Shown here piece by piece: positions 37,033 to 44,644 of a DNA stretch of 64,000 nucleotides. A program made the position numbers and the translations under genes. This DNA comes from Microcoleus sp. FACHB-831 (lineage in GTDB: Bacteria > Cyanobacteriota > Cyanobacteriia > Cyanobacteriales > FACHB-T130), in the NCBI RefSeq assembly GCF_014695585.1, contig NZ_JACJON010000025.1, forward strand, positions 60,122-124,121. Direction: 5' to 3'. The notes under the pieces are model-generated. The model did not search any database and was not told where the DNA came from. It saw only the letters and a list, made by a program, of their open reading frames with translations. Every line of letters begins with the position of its first letter. The first letter of the stretch is position 1.

Positions 37033-39423
37033 ATGTCGCGATCGCTCAAAGTTGCCCCAGAGTTTATTTCCCAAGTTAAGCTAGCGCTTCAGCGTAATCG
37101 CTTTCCCAGCCAAAAAGCTCTGGCTGAGGAGTTAGGCTTTGCTTATGCTACTGTCAGCAAGTTCTTTAATGGCAAAGGTATTGATTATCGGAACTTTGTC
37201 GAAATTACTCAGAAATTGGGGTTAGACTGGCGAGCGATCGCTCATGTAGAAGAAGATCCACCCACGCCGCCACAACTTAGCCCGCCCCCTGAAACGCCCC
37301 AAGATGCTGAACCCCTTCTTGTAGGAACTTCAATCGCGTCTCCCCCCACCGCATCGCCAGCACCGACACGTTACGAGAATTTGGGGCGCAAAGGCGTTAA
37401 GCGAGAGGAATTTATTGGTCGTGACGAAAAACTGAAAGAACTGCATAAGTTGTTGCAGCAAAATGCCCAGGTAGCGATCGCAGCCGCCGTTACTGGTATG
37501 GGGGGAGTCGGCAAAACTGAACTGGCAATTCAGTATGCACGCGAGAAATTATCCACCTATCAGGGCGGTGTTTGCTGGTTGCCAGCGGGGGATTTTGCAC
37601 TCAAGCTGGTGGAATTTGCCCGTCCGCGTTTCTTCCCGAATATCAAATTTGAGGGATTCTCACTCTCTGAACAAGTGGCGTATTGCTGGCAGCACTGGGC
37701 TGAAGGTGATGTTTTGCTAGTGCTGGATGATGTTACGGAATACAAGCAGCAGGTGCAGCCTTACTTGCCGGAATCGCCCCGGTTTAAAGTGCTGATTACG
37801 ACGCGGGAACGGTTGGGTAAGCCAATTGTACTTCTAGACTTGGATGTGCTTGCACCAGCCGATGCGCTGAAATTATTAAAATCCCTGTTGGGTAATGAAC
37901 GGGTTGAACGAGAATTAGATATTGCCGCTGAACTCTGTGAGTGGCTGGGCTATTTACCTTTGGGGTTGGAGTTGGTGGGGCGATATCTAGAGGAGGAGCC
38001 GTTATCTTTAGCACAAATGCTAGAACGGTTGAAACAGAAACGGCTCAGACACCCAGCCCTAAACGAAGCCGACACGATGATGACTGCTCAACTCGGTGTG
38101 GCAGATGCTTTTGAGTTGAGTTGGGAACGCTTGGATGAAAATGCCCAACAGGTAGGATGTCTGCTCTCGTTGTTTGCCTTAGCTTCCATTCCTTGGGAAC
38201 TGGTTGAAGGGGTATACCACTCTTTGCGGGGTGATGCGTTCCAATGTGAAGACCTGGAAAAACCTAGAAGGGATTTAATTAAACTGCACTTGCTTAAAAT
38301 TGATAAAGAAAACTACAGCCTGCATCAGTTAATTAGGGAATTTTTTAAGGAGAAGTTGGAAAAGTTAGAGCAGGCGGATGAAATGAAACAAGCTTTTGTA
38401 ACGACAATGGCAGCAGTGGCAAAGCAACTTCCTTATCAAGCTAATCGTGATTTAATTGTTGCTTTCAATCACAACGTCCCGCATCTGATAGAAGTGGCTA
38501 AACATCTAACTGCGTATCTTAGCGATGACGATTTACCCTCACCTTTTACAGCCTTGGCCAGGTTCTATAGAGATCAAGGATTCTATGATTTAGCAGCACC
38601 TTGGCTTGAGGAGCGCCTAGCTGTCACTAAAGACCGCTTCGGCTGCGAGCATCCTTTTGTGGCAGGTTTCGTCAACAATCTAGCTATGCTTTACCAGATT
38701 CAATACCGTTACAGCGAGGCGGAAACGTTGTTTGTACAAGCCTTGGAACTAAACAAACGCCTGCTAGGTTATGAGCATAGAGAAGTAGCAAATTGCCTAA
38801 ATAACCTGGCCGCTCTCTACAAATTGCAAGATCGTTATGAGGAAGCAGAACCGTTGTTTATACAAGCTTTGGAGCTGAATAAACGTCTGCTAGGTGACGA
38901 ACATCTAGAAGTGGCAAAAAGCCTCAACAATTTGGGAGTATGGTACGATTCTCAAGCTCGCTACATTGAAGCGGAACCATTGTTGGTGCAAGCTTTGGAA
39001 CTTTTTAAACGTCTGCTAGGTGACGAGCATCGTAATGTAGCAACTTGCCTAAACAATCTAGCTTTCCTATACCAACATAGAGATCGCTACGACGAAGCGG
39101 AATCATTCTATTTACAAGCCTTGGAACTTTTTAAACGCCTGCTGGGAGAGGAGCATCCCGATGCAGCAATGAGCCTTAATAATTTGGCAAGGCTATACCA
39201 ATCTCAAGGAAGGTACAGCAAAGCGCAACCATTGTATGTGCAGGCTTTGACCATTCGCGATCGCCGTTTAGGGTCGGCTCATCCCGATACAATTAATGTT
39301 CGGGAAAATTTTGCAAATTTCTTGAGGCAGGCGATTCCGGAAAGCGGTGCTAATTTAGAGCTGTTGCGGGATAATCCTGTGGTTTGTGAAATTTTAGAGG
39401 AAGTTTTAGCAGAGGTTAAGTGA
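37033..39423 (+). CDS. STAND ATPase: HTH, NB-ARC and TPR domains
   Basis: A 796-residue regulator-like protein. Order: an N-terminal helix-turn-helix of the XRE kind (10-70, QKALAEELGFAYATVSKFFNGKG), a Pro-rich linker (75-115), an NB-ARC ATPase (Walker A GMGGVGKT 155-162, Walker B LLVLDDV 228-234, TTRE 257-260, LPLGLEL 308-314), a winged-helix region with YSLHQLIREFF, and six tandem 42-residue tetratricopeptide units (about 515-770, RYxEAExLxxQALELxKRLLGxEH). STAND proteins switch on by oligomerisation when the sensor repeats bind a ligand; some are antiphage sensors. No nuclease or other killing domain is visible, so output may be DNA binding by the HTH. Confidence 0.9.
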   Translation: MSRSLKVAPEFISQVKLALQRNRFPSQKALAEELGFAYATVSKFFNGKGIDYRNFVEITQKLGLDWRAIAHVEEDPPTPPQLSPPPETPQDAEPLLVGTSIASPPTASPAPTRYENLGRKGVKREEFIGRDEKLKELHKLLQQNAQVAIAAAVTGMGGVGKTELAIQYAREKLSTYQGGVCWLPAGDFALKLVEFARPRFFPNIKFEGFSLSEQVAYCWQHWAEGDVLLVLDDVTEYKQQVQPYLPESPRFKVLITTRERLGKPIVLLDLDVLAPADALKLLKSLLGNERVERELDIAAELCEWLGYLPLGLELVGRYLEEEPLSLAQMLERLKQKRLRHPALNEADTMMTAQLGVADAFELSWERLDENAQQVGCLLSLFALASIPWELVEGVYHSLRGDAFQCEDLEKPRRDLIKLHLLKIDKENYSLHQLIREFFKEKLEKLEQADEMKQAFVTTMAAVAKQLPYQANRDLIVAFNHNVPHLIEVAKHLTAYLSDDDLPSPFTALARFYRDQGFYDLAAPWLEERLAVTKDRFGCEHPFVAGFVNNLAMLYQIQYRYSEAETLFVQALELNKRLLGYEHREVANCLNNLAALYKLQDRYEEAEPLFIQALELNKRLLGDEHLEVAKSLNNLGVWYDSQARYIEAEPLLVQALELFKRLLGDEHRNVATCLNNLAFLYQHRDRYDEAESFYLQALELFKRLLGEEHPDAAMSLNNLARLYQSQGRYSKAQPLYVQALTIRDRRLGSAHPDTINVRENFANFLRQAIPESGANLELLRDNPVVCEILEEVLAEVK

Positions 39424-39532
39424 TCGCAGAATGCAACCAATGATTGAAGCCGATTTGAGGCGGGCGATCGCTTTATTGAATGCGATCGCTTCAAACAATT
39501 TAAAATAAAAAAGTTCCTTACAAATCCCAATT

Positions 39533-39736
39533 ATGAATATAAAAGTCGTATTAGAACCCAGTGATGAAGGTGGATATACAGTCTATGTTCCCTCTCTTCC
39601 GGGATGTATCAGCGAAGGCGAAAGTATTGACGAAGCATTAGCAAACATCCAAGAAGCTATAGAGATTTACCTTGAGCCAGTAGAAGATGATTTGATTATT
39701 GAAGAAGGTGCATTAATTAGGGAATTGGCATTGTGA
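39533..39736 (+). CDS. hicB: HicB-family antitoxin
   Basis: A 67-residue protein with the HicB fold signature GGYTVYVPSLPGCISEGESIDEALANIQEAIEIYL. It lacks the C-terminal DNA-binding helix-turn-helix or ribbon-helix-helix of longer HicB proteins, so it may not autoregulate by itself. It neutralises the HicA RNase encoded next, whose start overlaps its stop (GTGA). The order antitoxin-toxin is the reverse of the E. coli hicAB arrangement but frequent in cyanobacteria. Confidence 0.88.
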   Translation: MNIKVVLEPSDEGGYTVYVPSLPGCISEGESIDEALANIQEAIEIYLEPVEDDLIIEEGALIRELAL

Positions 39737-39960
39737 CCATAGTTCCCAGTTTGCCTTATACTCAGGTTATCGCTGCTTTACAAAGGGATGGATGGACGGT
39801 TGTCCGCCAGCGCGGTAGCCACATCAGATTGCAAAAGCACATGGTAGATGAAGTATTGAAACTGACGGTTCCTGCTCATCGACCAGTTAAGCGTTCAACT
39901 CTAGCTAAGATTTTAAAACAGGCTCGTTTAGATTTAGAGCAATTTTTAGAGTTGCTGTAA
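39733..39960 (+). CDS. hicA: HicA-family toxin
   Basis: A 75-residue mRNA interferase of the HicA family with the double-stranded-RNA-binding-like fold. The catalytic His is in RQRGSHIRLQ and the family motif VPAHRPVKRSTLAKILKQARL follows, all intact. It starts with GTG at 39733, overlapping the antitoxin stop by four bases, which ensures coupled synthesis. Under stress it would cleave mRNA and stop growth. Confidence 0.9.
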   Translation: MTIVPSLPYTQVIAALQRDGWTVVRQRGSHIRLQKHMVDEVLKLTVPAHRPVKRSTLAKILKQARLDLEQFLELL

Positions 39961-40078
39961 TTAGAAATGACTGGGTTTGGATGCGATCGCACATCACCAA
40001 TTCCAAAAGCGATCGCACATCAATTCCCAGCATAGAGTAGACTGTACAACTGTCTACCTTGATACTAAATCGCCAACT

Positions 40079-40687
40079 ATGACTAGAACGTTGTACTATG
40101 CACAGCGATCGCCCTATGCGCGGAAGGTGCGGATCTTGCTAGCTGAGAAGAATTTGCCTTGCGAACTCAAAGAAACCGACTTTGCTAACAAATCCCCGGA
40201 CTTCCTCGACATTTCTCCTATTGGCAAAGTCCCCGTGCTAGTTGATGAAGATGGCACTACGATTTGGGATTCTACACTGATTATTGAGTATCTGGACGAA
40301 ACTTATCCGCAACCTAGTTTTTATCCTAGCGATCGCAAACAACGGCTTGAGTGTCGGAAATGGGAAGATTTAGCAGATACTTTGGCTGATAATATTGTCG
40401 CTTTGTGGTTGCAAAATCGCAAAGGTGATAAAGCTGATGCTAGCGATAAAGCTAAATATCAAGCAGCAATCGATCGCCTTTTACCAATTCTGGATAAACA
40501 ACTATCCGCCTCTCCCTATCTGTTGGGAGAAAACTGGACAGCGGCAGATGTTGCAGCAGTGTCTACCCTCGGTTATTACAGTCTGCGCTTTGGTAGCGAT
40601 TGGCAACAAAAATACCTCAGACTAGGACAATTGTTTAATAACCTCCACGAACGCGAATCAGTTAAATCAAGTATTCCTCAAGGTTGA
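40079..40687 (+). CDS. Glutathione S-transferase family protein
   Basis: A 202-residue protein with an N-terminal thioredoxin-like domain (RTLYYAQRSPYARKVRILLAEKNL; cis-Pro and glutathione site in IGKVPVLVDEDG and DSTLIIEYLDE) and an all-helical C-terminal domain (PYLLGENWTAADVAAVSTL with the N-capping box). The Ser/Tyr in the SPYARK motif would activate glutathione. The ATG at 40079 fits the family start; an upstream extension to 39977 is HIP1-rich and unlikely to be translated. Detoxification or peroxide-linked roles are usual. Confidence 0.9.
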   Translation: MTRTLYYAQRSPYARKVRILLAEKNLPCELKETDFANKSPDFLDISPIGKVPVLVDEDGTTIWDSTLIIEYLDETYPQPSFYPSDRKQRLECRKWEDLADTLADNIVALWLQNRKGDKADASDKAKYQAAIDRLLPILDKQLSASPYLLGENWTAADVAAVSTLGYYSLRFGSDWQQKYLRLGQLFNNLHERESVKSSIPQG

Positions 40688-40937
40688 TATTTCTTCTCGT
40701 TCAAAGGGGCGATCGCGCTTTATATGGAGAGTGCGATCGCTAATTTCGTTGGTATTCATATCTACTTGTGATATGTTTTTTAACTTATAGCAATCGCTAA
40801 ACATTTGAAGGTGCGTTGGGAACTTTTTAAACTACAGTTCGTCGCACAATCAACCCTTTAATTAGCCCAAATGGGCGATGATGATTGGGATACAATCTTT
40901 GTAAAGTGTCAATAGCAACTTGGAAAAGGTTCTAATT

Positions 40938-41621
40938 ATGCGTCGATTACTCGGTACTCTATCTTTATTAGCACTTCTGCAAGCGTTTCCAGCAGTAGTT
41001 TACGCTCAAAATCAACCCGCTACACAACAACCAAATGACCCGATATCGCAGGTTGTTGCTGCTAAATTGATGACGCCTTATCCTGATGGAAAATTTCGGC
41101 CAGAACAGGTCATCAGTCGTGCGGACTTAGCCTCTATTTTGGTGAAAACTTTTCAGCTTGATAAACGAGTAGCTGCCCAACAAAGAATTTTAGTTCAAGT
41201 TCCAGATGTACCTACAACTCACTGGGCTTATAACGATATTCAGACAGTCCTCAAAACTGGAATTATGAAGGGCTATCGCGGCAATCTCTTCTTTCCGAAT
41301 CAGAAAATAAATCGCGCCGAAGCTTTTTCTATCATTGCTCAAGCTTATGGTGTATTTCAGTTCCCCGATCAAACAGTGCAACAAATTCTTGCTAGATATC
41401 CCGATTCAGCACAACTGCCTGGTTGGGCTAAAAAATCTATGGCAACTGCACTCTATGAGGGATTTGTAAACACCGATCAAAACGGCAATCTTGCCCCAAA
41501 CAATCCCATGACAAGAGGGGATATGGCTTACGCTTTGAGCCAATATTTGGCACGACAACAGACACCAGCGACGAATTTAGATCAAGATTACACTCCCCCA
41601 GTTAGTGTGCAAGCGCAATAA
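40938..41621 (+). CDS. S-layer homology (SLH) domain protein
   Basis: A 227-residue secreted protein. A signal peptide (1-23, ending VVYA) is followed by SLH-type modules: DPISQVVAAKLMTPYPDGKFRPEQVISRADLASIL, a TTHWAYNDIQTVLKTGIMKGY...FFPNQKINRAEAFSII module and a third near the C-terminus (NNPMTRGDMAYAL). SLH modules bind secondary cell-wall polymer or peptidoglycan. It is all anchor and no catalytic domain, so probably structural. The ATG at 40938 is preceded by AAGG. A strong terminator follows. Confidence 0.88.
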   Translation: MRRLLGTLSLLALLQAFPAVVYAQNQPATQQPNDPISQVVAAKLMTPYPDGKFRPEQVISRADLASILVKTFQLDKRVAAQQRILVQVPDVPTTHWAYNDIQTVLKTGIMKGYRGNLFFPNQKINRAEAFSIIAQAYGVFQFPDQTVQQILARYPDSAQLPGWAKKSMATALYEGFVNTDQNGNLAPNNPMTRGDMAYALSQYLARQQTPATNLDQDYTPPVSVQAQ

Positions 41622-41627
41622 CTTCTT

Positions 41628-41660
41628 AAAAACCCGTTTTGTTAGAGAAAACGGGTTTTT
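41628..41660 (+). terminator. Intrinsic terminator after SLH gene
   Basis: A 13-bp perfect stem AAAAACCCGTTTT (41628-41640) / AAAACGGGTTTTT (41648-41660) with a seven-base loop and a T run lies six bases after the SLH stop codon. Confidence 0.85.
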
Positions 41661-41716
41661 CTGCTTATAACCGCGATCGCTTGTTACACTCAATAAGTTC
41701 ATGCGATCGCCAGCTT

Positions 41717-42580
41717 ATGTCCGCAAACAACAACGATATGCAACGTGACTTCCAAAGTCGCGACGAACTAATTGCCTACCTGCGCGAACAGTTCCCAGAA
41801 GCCGCAGAACGCGAGCCACATATCAGCGATACACTGGGGGGACGCAAAGCTGCTGAAGCCGCGCTCAACAAGGTAGATCCACCCAACTACGCCAAAACCC
41901 GCAATTTCCTCACTGGCGCAGTCACGCGGCTATCACCCTATCTGCGCTACGGCGTACTGAGTTTGGCAGAAGTGCGCGACGCCGTGCTAGACAAGGTGGA
42001 GAACCGAGACGACGCTGAAAAGCTGATCAACGAACTCGGCTGGCGCGACTACTGGCAGCGGCTTTATGAAAAGCTAGGCGACGATATTTGGAAAGACCAA
42101 GAGCCATACAAGACGGGCTACACACTTAAAGATTATGCCCCAGAGCTACTTGAAGATGTTGATAAAGGTACTACTGGGATGGTGTGTATCGACAGCTTTA
42201 GCCGCGATATGCGCGAGACGGGCTACCTGCATAATCACGGGCGTATGTGGATGGCAGCTTACCTCGTCCACTGGCGGCGGATTCGTTGGCAAGCGGGAGC
42301 AAAATGGTTTCTGGAGCATTTGCTAGATGGCGATCCTGCCAGCAACAATTTATCATGGCAGTGGGTTGCCAGCACGTTTAGCCACAAGCCGTATTTCTTC
42401 AACCGCGAGAATTTAGAACGCTACACAAATGGCGTTTATTGTAGCAAATGTCCCCTTTACGGTCATTGTGATTTTGAGGGCAGTTATGAGGAAATTGAGA
42501 AGCGATTATTTCCCAAAGCTGAGTCAATAAATCGCGATCGCGGTAGCCAAAGTTTCCAACGTCCAAAAAAGCGGCGGTAG
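41717..42580 (+). CDS. Photolyase-like FAD-binding domain protein with four conserved-looking cysteines
   Basis: A 287-residue protein equal to the C-terminal catalytic half of the photolyase/cryptochrome family and lacking the N-terminal alpha/beta antenna domain. Family motifs: GAVTRLSPYLRYGVLS (67-82), ELGWRDYWQRLY (106-117), TGYLHNHGRMWMAAYL (168-183) and DGDPASNNLSWQWVAS (204-219), the segment around the flavin N5 Asn. Cys157, Cys242, Cys245 and Cys251 occur at positions like the [4Fe-4S] ligands of bacterial FeS photolyases. An N-half-like gene lies downstream at 42747. The ATG at 41717 is chosen; the frame reaches back to 41639 through the terminator. Binding of FAD is expected; DNA repair activity is unproven. 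Confidence 0.85.
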   Translation: MSANNNDMQRDFQSRDELIAYLREQFPEAAEREPHISDTLGGRKAAEAALNKVDPPNYAKTRNFLTGAVTRLSPYLRYGVLSLAEVRDAVLDKVENRDDAEKLINELGWRDYWQRLYEKLGDDIWKDQEPYKTGYTLKDYAPELLEDVDKGTTGMVCIDSFSRDMRETGYLHNHGRMWMAAYLVHWRRIRWQAGAKWFLEHLLDGDPASNNLSWQWVASTFSHKPYFFNRENLERYTNGVYCSKCPLYGHCDFEGSYEEIEKRLFPKAESINRDRGSQSFQRPKKRR

Positions 42581-42606
42581 TTTTAAAGCGTGTTTGTAAA
42601 GTACCC

Positions 42607-42713
42607 GGCGATTAGAAATCGCGGCTATAAAAACAAAGTCCGCCTACGCGGACTCAAGAAATTAAAACCCGCGCAGGCGGGTTTCGTCTGTGTAGCCGCG
42701 AATTCCATTCGCC
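42607..42713. repeat. MITE-like interspersed repeat with terminal inverted repeats
   Basis: A 107-base element bounded by 21-base imperfect inverted repeats (GGCGATTAGAAATCGCGGCTA at 42607-42627 and its complement with four mismatches at 42693-42713). Inside are two small hairpins (AGTCCGCC/GGACT type near 42637-42654 and AACCCGC/GCGGGTT near 42666-42683). This kind of element is widely dispersed in filamentous cyanobacterial genomes and carries no gene. It has landed between the two photolyase-like genes. Confidence 0.8.
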
Positions 42714-42746
42714 AGGTTAATTAATAAGAGCCACTAGGTTAAATTG

Positions 42747-43163
42747 ATGAAAAAGCCAATTATTTGGGTGCATGGAGATTGTTTGAGTCCCGATAATCCT
42801 GCATTAAAATCGCACCCCGATGCGCCTTCAATATGGGTTTGGGATGAAGCGCTGTTGCAAGAATGGCAGATTAGTCTTAAGCGCATAACTTTTATCTATG
42901 AGTGTTTGTTAGAATTGCCAGTAACAATCCGGCGCGGTAATGTTGCGGCTGAAGTTGTAGCATTTGCTAAAGAGCATAATGCTGATGGTGTTGTGACGGC
43001 AGAAAGTCCGACTCCGAGGTTTGATGATATATGCGATGAGATAGAGCGATCGCTTCCTATAGAAGTGTTAGAAATTGAGCAATTTGTGAAGTATGACGGT
43101 TATATTGATTTGAAGCGGTTTTCACGCTACTGGCGCGTTGCAGAACGATATGTATTTGATTAA
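42747..43163 (+). CDS. Photolyase N-terminal (antenna) domain-like protein
   Basis: A 138-residue alpha/beta protein that reads like the missing N-terminal domain of a photolyase: strand one PIIWVHGDCLSPDNPAL (compare the usual W-x-R-x-D-L-R-x-x-D-N-P-A-L), SIWVWDEALL, then helix LKRITFIYECLLELPVTIRRGNVAAEVVAFAKEHNADGVVTAESPTPRF. It ends soon after (YWRVAERYVFD), before any FAD domain. It lies 166 bases after the stand-alone FAD domain gene, with only a repeat element in between. It could bind an antenna pigment or simply complete the fold of its neighbour. The ATG at 42747 is used; TTG 42744 is possible. Confidence 0.75.
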   Translation: MKKPIIWVHGDCLSPDNPALKSHPDAPSIWVWDEALLQEWQISLKRITFIYECLLELPVTIRRGNVAAEVVAFAKEHNADGVVTAESPTPRFDDICDEIERSLPIEVLEIEQFVKYDGYIDLKRFSRYWRVAERYVFD

Positions 43164-43178
43164 GACTGGGAGACTAAT

Positions 43179-43877
43179 GTGAATAATAGAAGTATTGGAA
43201 GTTGCGTAGCGATCGCTCTTGTTTTCTCCTCAAACACTGCGGCTTATTCCTCGGAGCAACCATCGAAAACCCAGACAGCAATTCCGCCAATGCAGCAGCA
43301 AGTTGGAGAGGTAGTATCGCATTTAGTAGGAATGATGAGTACCTACGCACAAGCGCGAGCTAACCCTAAAGCGCCTGATGTTACAATGAGAACTTGCAAG
43401 ATCGCGGTAGAGAATACTGAGGCGTTGAAAAATAATTCCCAAGCAGTTTTTCTCTATCAAGAACAAGCCATGTCTAACAATCTTGCTAAACCCTATCGGC
43501 AAAGATTTTTGCGGATTGCTCCCACAGCCGATAACCAAAGTATAGAATCCCAATCATTTAAACCTCCAACTCCAGAAGCTTGGATTGGGTTGTGCAGCCA
43601 GCCAGAAGCTAAGCGTGTTGTCAAATTAAATAACATTGGATCGGCAAAATGCAGCGTATTCTTAAAGCGCGAAGGTGAAAATTACATTGGCGAGACTCCA
43701 GCCGAGGGTTGTCCGAGTGACTACAAAGGCGCTGTTAAAGTAACAAATAAAATTGTCTTGCATAAAACAGGCATGGACACTTTAGATCGTGCTTTTGATG
43801 CTGCTGGAAATCAAGTTTGGGGTTCAAAAGGCGAGCCTTATCAGTTTCGCTGGATTAACTTTGACTTCAGTTGGTGA
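43179..43877 (+). CDS. CpcT/CpeT family chromophore lyase-like protein with signal peptide
   Basis: A 232-residue protein whose C-terminal two thirds match the CpcT/CpeT bilin lyase family: PYRQRFLRI, GENYIGETPAEGCPSDYKGAVKV and DRAFDAAGNQVWGSKGEPYQFRW. Lyases of this family attach phycocyanobilin to phycobiliprotein beta subunits in the cytoplasm. Here, however, the first 24 residues (MNNRSIGSCVAIALVFSSNTAAYS) look like a signal peptide, which would place it outside the cytoplasm, unlike true CpcT. It starts with GTG at 43179 after GGGAG. It follows the photolyase-like gene by 15 bases, so co-transcription is possible. Confidence 0.8.
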   Translation: MNNRSIGSCVAIALVFSSNTAAYSSEQPSKTQTAIPPMQQQVGEVVSHLVGMMSTYAQARANPKAPDVTMRTCKIAVENTEALKNNSQAVFLYQEQAMSNNLAKPYRQRFLRIAPTADNQSIESQSFKPPTPEAWIGLCSQPEAKRVVKLNNIGSAKCSVFLKREGENYIGETPAEGCPSDYKGAVKVTNKIVLHKTGMDTLDRAFDAAGNQVWGSKGEPYQFRWINFDFSW

Positions 43878-43968
43878 AATAATTTTATTTCACTAATTGT
43901 CGTAAGGCCTTAACAACTTCCGCGAAATTATCTAATGAAATTGGCTGGCGATGTTCTACGCATATCAC

Positions 43969-44628
43969 TTATGGCAGTTGTGGAAGACATTCCAGCCATG
44001 TTTCTACTGGCATTGAAATAGGTGGAGGTGCTGACAGCAATCCTTTAAGTTGTAGTTCTTCAATCGGGCGATTCCAACTACGAAAGAACGAGTCTAATTC
44101 AATACCAGAATCAAGTAGATGCCCTGTATCGAGCATAATAGAAAAAACACTAGGATCGTCTAGGATTTCAACCATACGAGCAATATCATCTGGATGAGTA
44201 AGTGCGCCTGCTCTTTTGGGACTCAAAGGCTCTATCATAATGCGAACGCCTAATGCTTTTGCGGCGATCGCTAGGGAGGCGAAAAACTCCAAACAACGCT
44301 CAAACGGACTATCTACTAAATCGTAACCAAATCCGCATACAGTGACGATGCGAGGTACGTTTAAAATGGCTGCAATTTCAAGAGTTTCTTTAACGTGACG
44401 AAAAGCTTCTTCTCGGCGATCGCGATCGCGGTGTATCGGGTGAAACTCATGCATTGCGTAAGCTTGCAATGCACTAATCCTACAGTGTCGATATAATTCA
44501 ACTTCAAAGTTACCCTTGTTAGCTACTTCTAAAGCAAGGTTTTCCCTATTAGCTAACTCAAGCCTCTCTGACAAAGATGTGCCTGGAATTGAACTTTCGT
44601 TATATGCAAGTATAGGATATATAGTCAC
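43969..44628 (-). CDS. Xylose-isomerase-like TIM-barrel protein (sugar phosphate isomerase/epimerase)
   Basis: A 219-residue protein of the AP-endonuclease-2/xylose-isomerase-like barrel family. Metal-ligand motifs: Glu in IMIEPLSPK, Asp/His in MLDTGHLLDSG, and upstream His in HEFHPIH. It is shorter than the usual 250-290 residues: C-terminal strands with the last metal ligands seem reduced, as the chain ends soon after ELQLKG. It starts at GTG 44628, only 16 bases from the divergent RNA ligase ATG, so the two promoters overlap the coding starts. Substrate unknown. Confidence 0.8.
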   Translation of the reverse strand: MTIYPILAYNESSIPGTSLSERLELANRENLALEVANKGNFEVELYRHCRISALQAYAMHEFHPIHRDRDRREEAFRHVKETLEIAAILNVPRIVTVCGFGYDLVDSPFERCLEFFASLAIAAKALGVRIMIEPLSPKRAGALTHPDDIARMVEILDDPSVFSIMLDTGHLLDSGIELDSFFRSWNRPIEELQLKGLLSAPPPISMPVETWLECLPQLP

Positions 44629-44644
44629 GGAGAAAGTAAAAACT

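Noticed and set aside
39977..40078. 34-residue N-terminal extension of the GST
   Set aside because: Made of HIP1-rich sequence, and the family begins at the ATG at 40079.
42607..42713. Possible tRNA-like or riboswitch structure between the photolyase-like genes
   Set aside because: The terminal inverted repeats and internal hairpins fit a dispersed repeat element, not a tRNA cloverleaf.
44516..44644. 43-residue upstream extension of the RNA ligase
   Set aside because: It is antisense to the divergent TIM-barrel gene, and the ligase fold begins after the ATG at 44645.
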